A stretch of DNA of 11,172 bases from Chroococcidiopsidaceae cyanobacterium CP_BM_RX_35. GTDB lineage: Bacteria > Cyanobacteriota > Cyanobacteriia > Cyanobacteriales > Chroococcidiopsidaceae. This document shows positions 1-5,756 of this stretch, piece after piece. Position numbers and translations under genes: made by a program. The notes below the pieces were generated by a model. That model was not told the DNA's origin. It searched no databases and saw nothing but the letters and a program-made list of their open reading frames with translations. Positions within the stretch are counted from its first letter, which is position 1. Each line of letters opens with the position of its first letter. The stretch is from the NCBI GenBank assembly GCA_019242465.1, contig JAFAVL010000420.1, positions 1 through 11,172 on the forward strand, in the 5' to 3' direction.

Positions 1-39
1 GATTGCAACGATTGCAAATGCGAACAAATATTTTTGCAT
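1..39 (-). CDS. N-terminal start of an exported or membrane protein (partial, runs off left edge)
   Basis: An ATG on the minus strand at 39-37 opens a frame that runs off the left edge without a stop. The thirteen visible residues are MQKYLFAFAIVAI: a lysine at position 3 followed by a hydrophobic run, as in the start of a signal peptide or first membrane helix. No clear Shine-Dalgarno lies upstream, but a dense set of repeated TAGTCTA boxes does (51-78), which would be a sensible operator for a gene starting here. The piece is too short to name a family. It could be chance, but the hydrophobic pattern and the placement of the repeats support a real gene. Confidence 0.45.
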   Translation of the reverse strand, partial: MQKYLFAFAIVAI

Positions 40-50
40 ACTGCTGAATT

Positions 51-78
51 TTAGTCTAAATCTAGTCTAACTAGACTA
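51..78. promoter_or_regulatory. Operator-like cluster of TAGTCTA repeats
   Basis: TAGTCTAA occurs at 52-59 and again at 63-70, 11 bases apart, about one helical turn. The second copy also forms a perfect 7-base inverted repeat with TAGACTA at 72-78, separated by two bases. The first copy sits in the odd palindrome TTAG-T-CTAA. Short dyads repeated at one-turn spacing, just upstream of the minus-strand start at 39, look like the binding site of a dimeric repressor (TetR or MarR type by general form). The regulator itself is not in the window, so this is inference from layout. Confidence 0.45.
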
Positions 79-246
79 TGCCAATGCGTGTCCTTACTGT
101 ATAGGCTAGCAATGACTACCCGAACGGGCTGATGAATAAAACATAGAAGTGGGATCATTCGGAGTGGCTGGATCATTGAACATGTTTCCAATATCCCAAG
201 ATTGACGACCTGCTACCCCTTGTAACCCATGGAGGTGACACAGAAC

Positions 247-567
247 ATGACAACCACAATTGAACTGCTTGCTGTAGTTGCACTGACGGTTAACTTGCCC
301 AGCTATAACCTGTGGCACGGACAAGTTGGTACGGTAGTAGAGGTATTAGCTGGCGGTACTGCATTCGAAGTAGAGTTTAGTGATCGCAATGAGCGCACCT
401 ATGAATCTGTTAGTTTGCGCCCAGATCAAGTTATGGTGCTATGTTTCGACCCAGTGTCTCCTGATTCAACACCTGAAAGGAAGTGTCACTGCTTGCAATC
501 TCTATCAAGTAGCATCAATAGCGGAAAATACCCAAATAGTAGCTTGATGCCAAAAGGAGAATTGTAA
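247..567 (+). CDS. DUF4926 domain protein
   Basis: This is a small cytoplasmic protein of 106 residues. Residues 1-65 match the DUF4926 pattern as I know it: a hydrophobic lead, an L-P-x-Y-x-L segment near 18-22, G-Q-V-G-T-V-V-E-V at 26-34, an E-V-E-F-S-D strand near 41-46, and the closing L-R-P-D-Q at 58-61. The family has no established biochemical role; many members lie near toxin-like or mobile genes. I chose the ATG at 247 because GGAGGTGA (231-238) sits 8 bases before it; the in-frame ATG at 229 overlaps that ribosome site. Residues 66-106 are polar, extend past the usual domain end, and run antisense over the 3' end of the minus-strand gene ending at 515, so the tail may be a recent extension. 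Confidence 0.8.
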   Translation: MTTTIELLAVVALTVNLPSYNLWHGQVGTVVEVLAGGTAFEVEFSDRNERTYESVSLRPDQVMVLCFDPVSPDSTPERKCHCLQSLSSSINSGKYPNSSLMPKGEL

Positions 568-700
568 TAACTCCGATTGCAATGCTAAGTCCATATTGTA
601 TGGAAGGCTGTTGACTAGCATTGAGATGACCTTCACTCTCTTGGGAAGTAGGCTTTATCTTAGAGGAGTTTGTTGTCTCTTGAGTTGCCATGATCGTCAT
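515..700 (-). CDS. Small single-pass membrane protein, hypothetical
   Basis: The frame encodes 61 residues. Residues 1-36 are polar, rich in S, T, Q and E; residues 37-57 form one strongly hydrophobic helix (IAIGVITILLL inside it), followed by a short aromatic end, GIFRY. This is a plausible tail-anchored or single-span inner-membrane or thylakoid protein. The start is uncertain: ATG at 700 or at 691 (giving MATQETT), and neither has a clear Shine-Dalgarno, as is common in cyanobacteria. Its last 53 bases overlap, tail to tail, the 3' end of the DUF4926 gene. I do not recognise a family; the clear helix and organised composition are the main support. Confidence 0.5.
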   Translation of the reverse strand: MTIMATQETTNSSKIKPTSQESEGHLNASQQPSIQYGLSIAIGVITILLLASSYYLGIFRY

Positions 701-1126
701 ATTCTGTGTTTATTTATTCATGCTTATCTTTAGTAGCTAAAAACTCCCTCTATCTACAGGAATTCTAATAAAGAAAGATAAAAAAATGTAGGATAAAAGT
801 AAAATTTTGACGAAGTCTTTAGCGTTGCTCCTGCCGTGCCACGGCGGTCCCTTGTTCGTTGACATAACCCAAGCTGTTCCTGGCTCATGGTTTAGCGTCG
901 ATTTTACCCTCGCCCGACAACGGCCAGTAAAGTGAAACGCTTATATCCTTGTCGATCGCTTCGTTGCAATAGACCTGAATCTCCGATTGTCAACAAATGC
1001 CGCAATTCCCATTCTCCGAGTACCCGTGTTTAAACGCTCGTTCTCGCACGCCCTGGGTAGGCACTGAGGCGATACTTTCCGGTTTGGCTGTTACGCATGA
1101 TCTTGCGCATTTTTCGTCCAAGTTTG
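701..1126. other. Gene-poor junction between cyanobacterial and GC-rich foreign DNA
   Basis: No convincing complete gene lies in these 426 bases. Up to about 805 the sequence is AT-rich, with A- and T-runs, and probably holds the promoter of the minus-strand small membrane gene; TTTAG-TAG-CTAAA (about 730-742) is a small dyad. From about 810 base composition changes to GC-rich without a gene boundary, marking the probable left edge of the foreign block. On the minus strand, 989-885 reads as 34 open codons ending in TGA and rich in residues such as YWPLSGEG. It looks protein-like and may be the C-terminal scrap of a lost gene, but I cannot name it and an antisense frame is also open there. Confidence 0.5.
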
Positions 1127-2101
1127 TCAACCGGCGACGGGTTCGAGCTGATTGGAAAGGGCGGCTGCCTCCTCGGTATCGGCAGGAAGAGCCGGAGCCC
1201 GGCCACGGCTGTATTGCCGTGGCGAACAGCCCATGACCCTCTTAAACGCTGTGCTGAAAGCGGCTTCGGATTCATAGCCGAGCGACAGTGAAATGACGGA
1301 AATGGGATCGCTGGAATTCACCAGCCTGTCTCCGGCCAGCAGCATTCGCCAGCGCGTCAGATATTGTATGGGTGAAGCCCCAACCGTCTCTCTAAATTTC
1401 AGGGCAAAAGCTGATCGCGACATGCCGGCACGCTCGGCCAGCTTCTGTATGGTCCAGCCATGCGCCGGATTGTCGTGCATGGAGTTGATCGCCGCGCTCA
1501 TCTGTTTATCTGCGAGGGCGAAGAGCCACCCCACGCCACCGCTCAACCCTTCCGCCAGATGCAGCCGCAGGGCCTGAACCAGCATCATGTGGGCGAGGTG
1601 TTGCACGACCAGAAAGCCGCCTGGCTGCGGCTCGCAAAGTTCCTGTCTCATTCGTTCCAGGGACCAGCGCAGCGCCGCCTTGTCCGATTCTTTCCGGAGA
1701 TGCACGATGGGCGGCAGCACCCCCAACAAGATGCCGGCGTGATTCTCGGTCAGGGCAAAGTGCCCGCCGACAAGAAAGAAATCCCCACCGCCATTCCACG
1801 AGACGATGTCACCGGCCCGTGCGGTCGAGTAAATCGTGCTCGCGTCGATCGGCGTCAACGTCAGGTCGCTGGCAGCGCGAAAGGGCCGCCCGCTCGGCAG
1901 CAGGAAGCAGTCACCCGCCTTTACCCGCACCGCGTCGGGAACGCCCTCGACTGACAGCCAGCACTCGCCAGAAACCACAGCGTAGCACTTGATGCCGTCA
2001 TGCTGGGGATACTGGATTGACCATTCTCCACCCGCATCGAAGCCACCGGAATTATAACTGCGTGGTTTCAGCAGCGACAGCACATCTGAGAGCGGATCCA
2101 T
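1127..2101 (-). CDS. AraC-family transcriptional regulator with cupin sensor domain
   Basis: The product is 324 residues long, a DNA-binding regulator expected to act in the cytoplasm. Residues about 20-110 form an AraC-type cupin sensor of the Cupin_6 kind: the V-K-A-G-D-C-F-L-L-P-S-G turn at 60-71 and the G-D-F-F-L-V-G-G-H-F strand at 106-115. The C-terminal AraC pair of helix-turn-helix units follows, the first at about 216-240 (LAERAGMSRSAFALKF) and the second at about 266-290, ending with the family signature G-Y-x-S-E-A-A-F-S-x-A-F-K-R and C-S-P-R-Q-Y. The start at 2101 has AGAAGG a few bases upstream. It is divergent from the SDR genes at 2249 onward, the usual arrangement where such regulators control neighbouring dehydrogenase genes. 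Its ligand is unknown. GC-rich codon use suggests a proteobacterial origin. Confidence 0.93.
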   Translation of the reverse strand: MDPLSDVLSLLKPRSYNSGGFDAGGEWSIQYPQHDGIKCYAVVSGECWLSVEGVPDAVRVKAGDCFLLPSGRPFRAASDLTLTPIDASTIYSTARAGDIVSWNGGGDFFLVGGHFALTENHAGILLGVLPPIVHLRKESDKAALRWSLERMRQELCEPQPGGFLVVQHLAHMMLVQALRLHLAEGLSGGVGWLFALADKQMSAAINSMHDNPAHGWTIQKLAERAGMSRSAFALKFRETVGASPIQYLTRWRMLLAGDRLVNSSDPISVISLSLGYESEAAFSTAFKRVMGCSPRQYSRGRAPALPADTEEAAALSNQLEPVAG

Positions 2102-2148
2102 GGCACCTTCTGGACGATTGCGAAAACAATATGGACTTTACAGCATAG

Positions 2149-2154
2149 ATTATA
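2149..2154 (-). promoter_or_regulatory. Candidate -10 box for the araC-type gene in the divergent promoter region
   Basis: The minus strand reads TATAAT here, the sigma-70 -10 consensus, placed about 48 bases before the regulator's ATG at 2101. No good -35 is seen at the right spacing; the closest (TTCTCA) is 19 bases away. The whole 2102-2248 interval is a local AT-rich island between two divergent genes and is the natural site for promoters in both directions. I could not pick a convincing plus-strand promoter. Confidence 0.35.
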
Positions 2155-2248
2155 TTTCCACAACCTCCTATCTTGAGAACAACGGGGCTGCGAATGCGGT
2201 CCCGCCTAATGAAATCAGGTCATGAAGGGAACTAAAGGAGAAATCGCA

Positions 2249-2803
2249 ATGCGTGTTTTCGTCACCGGTGCTACAGGGTTTGTCGGTTCTGCGGTTGTTC
2301 AGGAGCTAGTTCAAGCGGGCCATCAGGTGCTTGGATTGGCTCGCTCAGATTCGGCAACCAATTCGCTCATCGCCGCTGGCGTCGAAGTACACCGGGGTGA
2401 TCTTGAGGATCTTGAAAGCTTGCGGAGTGGAGTTGCCTCCGCTGATGGCGTGATTCACACCGCTTTCATCCATGACTTCTCGAGATTCAAGGAAGTCTGC
2501 GAGATAGAGAGTCATGCGATTGAGGCTCTCGGCTCCGCTCTCGCAGGGTCGCACCGACCCTTGCTCATCACCTCTGGGACTGCACTCCTGACGCCAGGTC
2601 GCCTCGCGACCGAAGAAGATGTGTCGGTTTTCACCCCCGACGATTTCCCCCGAGTCGCTACAGAGCAATCTGCACTCGCATTGGCTGAGCGGGGAGTCCG
2701 GGTATCGCTGGTACGCCTTTCCCCATCTGTACACGGTGCAGGTGATCACGGCTTCGTTCCGACTCTCATATCGAGATCTGCTTCAGCGGGCCGGTCCGGA
2801 TGA
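2249..2803 (+). CDS. Extended SDR (NAD-dependent epimerase-like), C-terminally truncated by fusion
   Basis: This encodes 184 residues. The start at 2249 ([10 protein letters not shown]) has AAGGAG at 2235-2240, 8 bases upstream; an in-frame ATG at 2222 adds nine unlikely residues. Residues 6-13 are TGATGFVG, the cofactor motif TGxxGxxG of extended SDRs, with the dinucleotide-domain acidic strand end near R-G-D-L. The later motif V-R-L-S-P-S-V-H-G (about 157-165) is typical of the epimerase / 3-beta-hydroxysteroid dehydrogenase-like subgroup, which normally continues for another 100 or so residues of substrate-binding domain. Here homology stops at about residue 174 (position 2770) and is replaced by ten unrelated residues and a stop. 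The sequence beyond is the middle of another SDR gene read in a different frame, so this is a deletion fusion. The protein is probably inactive or altered. Confidence 0.8.
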   Translation: MRVFVTGATGFVGSAVVQELVQAGHQVLGLARSDSATNSLIAAGVEVHRGDLEDLESLRSGVASADGVIHTAFIHDFSRFKEVCEIESHAIEALGSALAGSHRPLLITSGTALLTPGRLATEEDVSVFTPDDFPRVATEQSALALAERGVRVSLVRLSPSVHGAGDHGFVPTLISRSASAGRSG

Positions 2804-3270
2804 TCAAGCAGTTTCTGCCCCATCTCAAGACCCGCAAGGGCGCGCTACTTGTCAATGTTTCGTCGGGAGCTGCCCTCATTCCTTTTCCCATATCTCCGGT
2901 GTATAGCGGGGCGAAGGCCGCCCTTCACTCCTTCACTGAATCCTTGCGCGTGCAGATGAAACACACCAGTGTGACGGTCATCGAGCTGATCCCGCCGGGT
3001 GTCGAAACAACGCTATTTAGAAATGACGACTTCGCAAAAGAGATGAAGGTGCCGAAAGGCATGGATGTGAAGGTGTTCGCCAAAAAAGCCATCGCCGGCA
3101 TCGAAGCGGGCAAGCTGGAAGTCCGCCCAGGTCTTGCCAACGTGCTGAAGATCATGAGCCGCATCGCTCCGGGGTTCGCGCTCAAGCAGATGGGTAAGAT
3201 GACCCCGGCATTCGGACCCAAGTCTTCAACTACAGCAGCCAAGTCCTCAACTGCAGGAGCCAGGGTCTAA
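2800..3270 (+). CDS. Classical SDR, N-terminal half missing (catalytic half only)
   Basis: This encodes 156 residues and corresponds to the second half of a DltE/YdfG-like classical SDR. It has the catalytic serine strand L-L-V-N-V-S-S-G (16-23), the active-site pair Y35 and K39 in P-V-Y-S-G-A-K, and the P-P-G-V-E-T turn (about 65-70). Homology in this frame begins upstream of the ATG: the codons from about 2770 read [10 protein letters not shown] before M, as in the helix before the serine strand. The missing part is the roughly 100-residue nucleotide-binding region with TGxxxGIG. The ATG at 2800 overlaps the preceding stop as ATGA, which could allow coupled translation, but there is no good Shine-Dalgarno. 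Without a cofactor site the product should not be a working oxidoreductase; treat as a pseudogene-like fragment. Confidence 0.8.
   Translation: MIKQFLPHLKTRKGALLVNVSSGAALIPFPISPVYSGAKAALHSFTESLRVQMKHTSVTVIELIPPGVETTLFRNDDFAKEMKVPKGMDVKVFAKKAIAGIEAGKLEVRPGLANVLKIMSRIAPGFALKQMGKMTPAFGPKSSTTAAKSSTAGARV
3220..3261 (+). repeat. Two tandem 21-base units in the SDR fragment's C-terminal tail
   Basis: The units at 3220-3240 and 3241-3261 match at 18 of 21 positions and lie in frame. They encode KSSTTAA followed by KSSTAGA, just before the stop at 3270. The period is seven codons, so gain or loss of a unit keeps the frame. It lies in the disordered tail past the SDR fold and probably arose by slippage. 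Confidence 0.7.
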
Positions 3271-3289
3271 ATTGCAGAGGAGAAATAAG

Positions 3290-4015
3290 ATGACCGGAAC
3301 AGCGATGTCGCTCGAAGGAAAGCGCGTAGTTGTCATTGGGGGTGCGACGGGCATTGGCTTTGCCATTGCCGAACTCGCTTGCAAGCTGGGTGCCAATATT
3401 GTCATTGGTTCGAGTAAGAAGACGAACGTCAGTGCGGCCGTCGAGCACCTTCAAGGTGCGACGGGTCGTACAGTCGATCTACGCGAAGAGGCCAGCGTTA
3501 CCGGCTTCTTCAAAGAGGTAGGCGCGTTCGATCACCTGGCGATAACGGCAGGTGACTGGGGCGGACCGATGTTCGTTTCCATCCAGGACCTCGACCTGAC
3601 ACAGGCGCAAGAACTCTTAACGGTACGCTTCTGGGGCGTACTCGCTGCGGTCAAGCACTGCTGCCAAACAATCGCCCAGGACGGCTCGATCACGCTGACG
3701 AGCGGCATGATCGGGCATCGACCGAGAAAAGGAACGCCCGTAGCGGCCGCCGTGGGGGGAGCGGTGGAACACCTGACCGGCGGCCTGGCAATGGATCTCG
3801 CCCCGGTGCGGGTCAACGCCGTGTGTCCGGGCTACGTCCTCACCGACCAACTGAAGCGGATGCCGGAGGCAATGCTGCGGTCGGTGGTAGCACCCCTGCC
3901 GGTGCCTCGCGCCGCGACGCCGGCGGAGGCCGCGAAGGCCTATGTTTACCTCATGCTCAACGGGTATGCGACGGGACAAATCCTGCCCATCGATGGCGGC
4001 GGCTTGCTGGTCTGA
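3290..4015 (+). CDS. SDR family protein lacking the YxxxK active-site pair
   Basis: This encodes 241 residues, the normal length for a classical SDR. GAGGAG (3277-3282) is 7 bases before the ATG at 3290; a TTG at 3272 in the same frame is less likely. The cofactor motif GGATGIG is at 17-23, D63 follows the beta-3 region (T-V-D-L), the A-G motif is at 87-88, and S138 stands on the serine strand (L-T-S-G). The segment that should carry YxxxK reads P-V-A-A-A-V-G-G-A-V-E-H-L: aligning on G-A-V-E puts A152 at the Tyr and G156 at the Lys. The rest is canonical (A-P-V-R-V-N-A-V-C-P-G at 171-181; the end D-G-G-G-L-L-V). SDR subgroups without YxxxK are known to me, so this may be inherited and not a fresh mutation. 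The gene follows the broken SDR by 19 bases, so it is probably in the same transcript. Confidence 0.9.
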   Translation: MTGTAMSLEGKRVVVIGGATGIGFAIAELACKLGANIVIGSSKKTNVSAAVEHLQGATGRTVDLREEASVTGFFKEVGAFDHLAITAGDWGGPMFVSIQDLDLTQAQELLTVRFWGVLAAVKHCCQTIAQDGSITLTSGMIGHRPRKGTPVAAAVGGAVEHLTGGLAMDLAPVRVNAVCPGYVLTDQLKRMPEAMLRSVVAPLPVPRAATPAEAAKAYVYLMLNGYATGQILPIDGGGLLV

Positions 4016-4116
4016 CAGAGGTATGCGTAGGGATCTGCAACGAACCGTTAGCATTCGATTTCCTCTCTTGAGGTGTCCCCGGTAGGCTCTCAACAACTAT
4101 ATTTCAGGTGCGAACA

Positions 4117-4464
4117 ATGCAAACTGCCCTCCTTGTTCTGAATCTCGTCGCATCCTTCGCTTCCGTAGCCTGGGCCTTGTTTGCTCTTGTCCGACCGGCA
4201 TCTCTCTCAGGCTCTCGTCATATCTCGCGCGGAGAGCTTTTCTACGTGCGTATGTATGCAGCGCGCTCCGTTCCATTCGGGCTTGCAAGCGGAATCCTGC
4301 CGTTCTGGCTTGGGGGGAAAGCTGTCGCGTGGGTACTCTTTACTGCTGCAGTGACTCAGATCGCGGATGTCATGATCGCGGTAGGAAAGAAGGAGCGGGG
4401 AATGATCATGGGCGCGTCCGTCGGGGCGATCGTGCATGTCCTCTGCGGTTTAGAGATTATGTAG
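4117..4464 (+). CDS. Small integral membrane protein, DUF4267/DUF4345-like
   Basis: This encodes 115 residues and is largely hydrophobic, with about four membrane segments: roughly 3-28, 51-66, 69-87 and 95-113. Between the first two lies a polar stretch with R-G-E-L-F-Y-V-R-M-Y-A-A-R, then G-L-A-S-G-I-L. An R-x-x-x-x-G-L-A-S-G-like pattern followed by a V-A-W-V-L-F helix and a D near the third helix recalls small four-helix families such as DUF4267, but I offer this only as a resemblance. CAGGTG (4105-4110) stands 6 bases before the ATG at 4117; the GTG at 4108 is inside that site. It follows the SDR gene by about 100 bases in the same direction, and such proteins often sit in AraC/SDR clusters. 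No function is established. Confidence 0.75.
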   Translation: MQTALLVLNLVASFASVAWALFALVRPASLSGSRHISRGELFYVRMYAARSVPFGLASGILPFWLGGKAVAWVLFTAAVTQIADVMIAVGKKERGMIMGASVGAIVHVLCGLEIM

Positions 4465-4485
4465 TCTCATAAAGTCCGTCTTGGC

Positions 4486-4685
4486 GGGGCTGGTCTTGAA
4501 ACGGCGCGCCGTGAAGGCCGCATCGGAGGGCGCCGCCCTAAGCTGACGCTATCCCAACAGCAGGAGATTATCCGGCTTGTTAAAGAGGGCACCAAAACAG
4601 CCGCCGATGCCGCGCGATGTTTCAGGTCCATCCGGCAACACTCTCTCGGCTGTTATCTCAGACTCGGCTCACCGCCGTTGAACCG
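4486..4685 (+). pseudogene. C-terminal relic of a serine resolvase/invertase, frameshifted
   Basis: From about 4486 the frame reads G-A-G-L-E-T-A-R-R-E-G-R-I-G-G-R-R-P-K-L, the linker typical of Tn3-family TnpR and related serine recombinases, then a region running to K-T-A-A-D-A-A-R. Near 4614-4619 one base has been lost. In the next frame the helix-turn-helix continues as L-F-Q-V-H-P-A-T-L-S-R-L-L-S-Q, the DNA-recognition end. The catalytic N-terminal domain, with its serine nucleophile, is absent; the membrane-protein gene ends only 21 bases before. So this is a dead fragment, a footprint of an earlier transposon or integration event in the foreign block. Confidence 0.8.
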
Positions 4686-4748
4686 AACTTCCAGGTCGGA
4701 CGCAAAAGGATGTGCATAGACTCTAATTTGAAAGTTGGCCTACGTACT

Positions 4749-5006
4749 CTATGAGGTGGTCAGCATCCGTAGCTGTGGCCCAACTTTATCGAGAAATCCG
4801 GGTTTTGCCGAACTTTGGTCAAGCAGGAGTCCGACTGTCGCAGATAGAGCGCTGAAGAGCAAGTCGCGGTCGAGCGAGCGGACAATGGTTTCAGGGGTAT
4901 AGTCTCGGACGTTGGACGGAAGGTGGTCGAAGCCGCGGCCATGAGAAGCGGAGAGCCCGCGTTGCCGGCAGGCAAGATGAAGAGCGTAGTCGCGGGCGGA
5001 ACTTAC
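4749..5006 (-). pseudogene. Unassigned GC-rich coding remnant (C-terminal part of a lost gene)
   Basis: On the minus strand 85 codons are open from 5006 down to a TAG at 4749-4751, with no plausible start, ending in Q-L-R-M-L-T-T-S. Parts read like real protein: R-D-Y-A-L-H-L-A-C-R-Q-R-G near the beginning, H-G-R-G-F-D-H-L-P, then I-V-R-S-L-D-R-D-L-L-F-S-A-L. From memory this has a faint likeness to the C-terminal region of some nucleotidyltransferase-type proteins, but I cannot confirm that. A TGA at 5007 separates it from the tnsA relic in the same frame. Base composition is that of the foreign block, unlike tnsA, so the junction of two DNAs lies just right of here. Confidence 0.4.
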
Positions 5007-5044
5007 TCAATAATCAGCCTGCAGGACTCGACCGCGTTCGATGC

Positions 5045-5654
5045 AGAAGCGCGCCCTAAAGCAGGTGGACTGCATATCCAAATAGGTCTGCCGCTCGAGA
5101 TGCACTCGGTCGAGGACTCGTGCTTGCAACGGAGTGGGTACCGCAGCTGTTGAGCCAAAGTAGTCCTCTAAAAACATCAGGTTCTGAATCAACGTGGGAT
5201 GGAGTTCAGCACTCTTTGCAAATGCGATAAGCAAGGCCCAGTTGCTCTGCATAAGCTTCTCCTGGTGAGCAGCGCCATGAACCATCTTCTTGCAGTTGAT
5301 ACCGCGCTGGGCATTTTTCTTTCAAAAGTTGCAACTGCTTCTCTGTCTTCCACTCCTCCCAGGCAGCTCCATCGGTTTTCAGCACAAAGAAGTCTGGGGT
5401 GTGGTAGTGAGCTATCTTCCGCCCAGATTGGCTTTGGTACTGTAGCTTAAACGGAGGTGGCTGGTCGTAAAACTCTAAAACTTGCGGGTCGTGTTCCATT
5501 TGGTAAATTGCCCACAGTTCTACGTTATGGCTCTCAAACTGGATGGTTAGACCCATTTTTCGGCTGGGATAGCCCCGCTAACGTTGCTGACTCGTCTCTG
5601 GACGCGACGCGAGGGGGGAGCAGCACGAATGGCGGCAATCACATCACAATAGGT
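5045..5654 (-). pseudogene. tnsA: Decayed tnsA, endonuclease subunit of a Tn7-like transposase
   Basis: Read across three frames, the minus strand gives one TnsA-like protein. The N-terminal part (about 5648-5574) has A-P-P-S-R-R-V and N-V-S-G. One base is missing in the GGGGC run at 5571-5576, after which Y-P-S-R-K-M-G-L-T-I-Q-F-E-S-H continues. The nuclease core follows (5556-5209): E-S-H-N-V-E, then T-P-D-F and E-E-W-K-T-E, placing the acidic residues and the lysine expected of this restriction-like fold (Glu, Asp, x-x-Lys). Near 5213-5220 the frame breaks again, going to a TGA at 5206, while the family sequence resumes one frame over as A-E-L-H-P-T-L-I-Q-N-L-M-F-L-E-D-Y-F. Likeness ends around 5050, where GC-rich unrelated DNA begins. 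TnsA cuts the 5' ends of the transposon; this copy is dead. No tnsB or tnsC follows. Outer limits are approximate. Confidence 0.8.
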
Positions 5655-5734
5655 AAAAGCACAATGTGCTATTTGGTAACCTGATAAAAGACTAGAATCA
5701 CAGCTCTAATCAATAGTGCTTGTAGTTGAGATAA

Positions 5735-5756
5735 GGTCTACCTTAAGGGTCTACCT
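5735..5756 (+). promoter_or_regulatory. Direct repeat upstream of the HdeD-like gene
   Basis: GGTCTACCT occurs at 5735-5743 and again at 5748-5756, 13 bases apart. The first copy is also in the dyad AAGG-TCTA-CCTT (5733-5744). Both lie directly upstream of the candidate -35 at 5762, where an activator would bind. The right end of the tnsA relic is close by, so transposase-binding repeats are the other possibility. Confidence 0.4.

Noticed and set aside
229..246. Earlier ATG for the DUF4926 gene
   Set aside because: This ATG overlaps the strong ribosome site GGAGGTGA that serves the ATG at 247.
760..889. Minus-strand frame beginning ATG at 889 (about 44 codons)
   Set aside because: It runs from GC-rich into AT-rich DNA and changes composition mid-way, with no ribosome site and no family likeness.
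1460..1954. Long plus-strand open frame of 164 codons
   Set aside because: It lies antisense to the AraC-family gene, whose motifs are clear; GC-rich DNA leaves the opposite strand open by chance.
2222..2248. Earlier ATG for the extended SDR
   Set aside because: It adds nine residues before the normal family start, and AAGGAG is placed for the ATG at 2249.
3617..4096. Minus-strand open frame of 159 codons
   Set aside because: It is antisense to the complete SDR at 3290-4015, arginine-rich in composition, with no recognisable motif.
5457..5684. Plus-strand frame of 75 codons
   Set aside because: It is antisense to the tnsA relic and has no protein-like features.
4486..5690. CRISPR-associated transposon or CRISPR array
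   Set aside because: No repeat-spacer array and no cas-like frame was seen; TnsA alone does not show a guided element.
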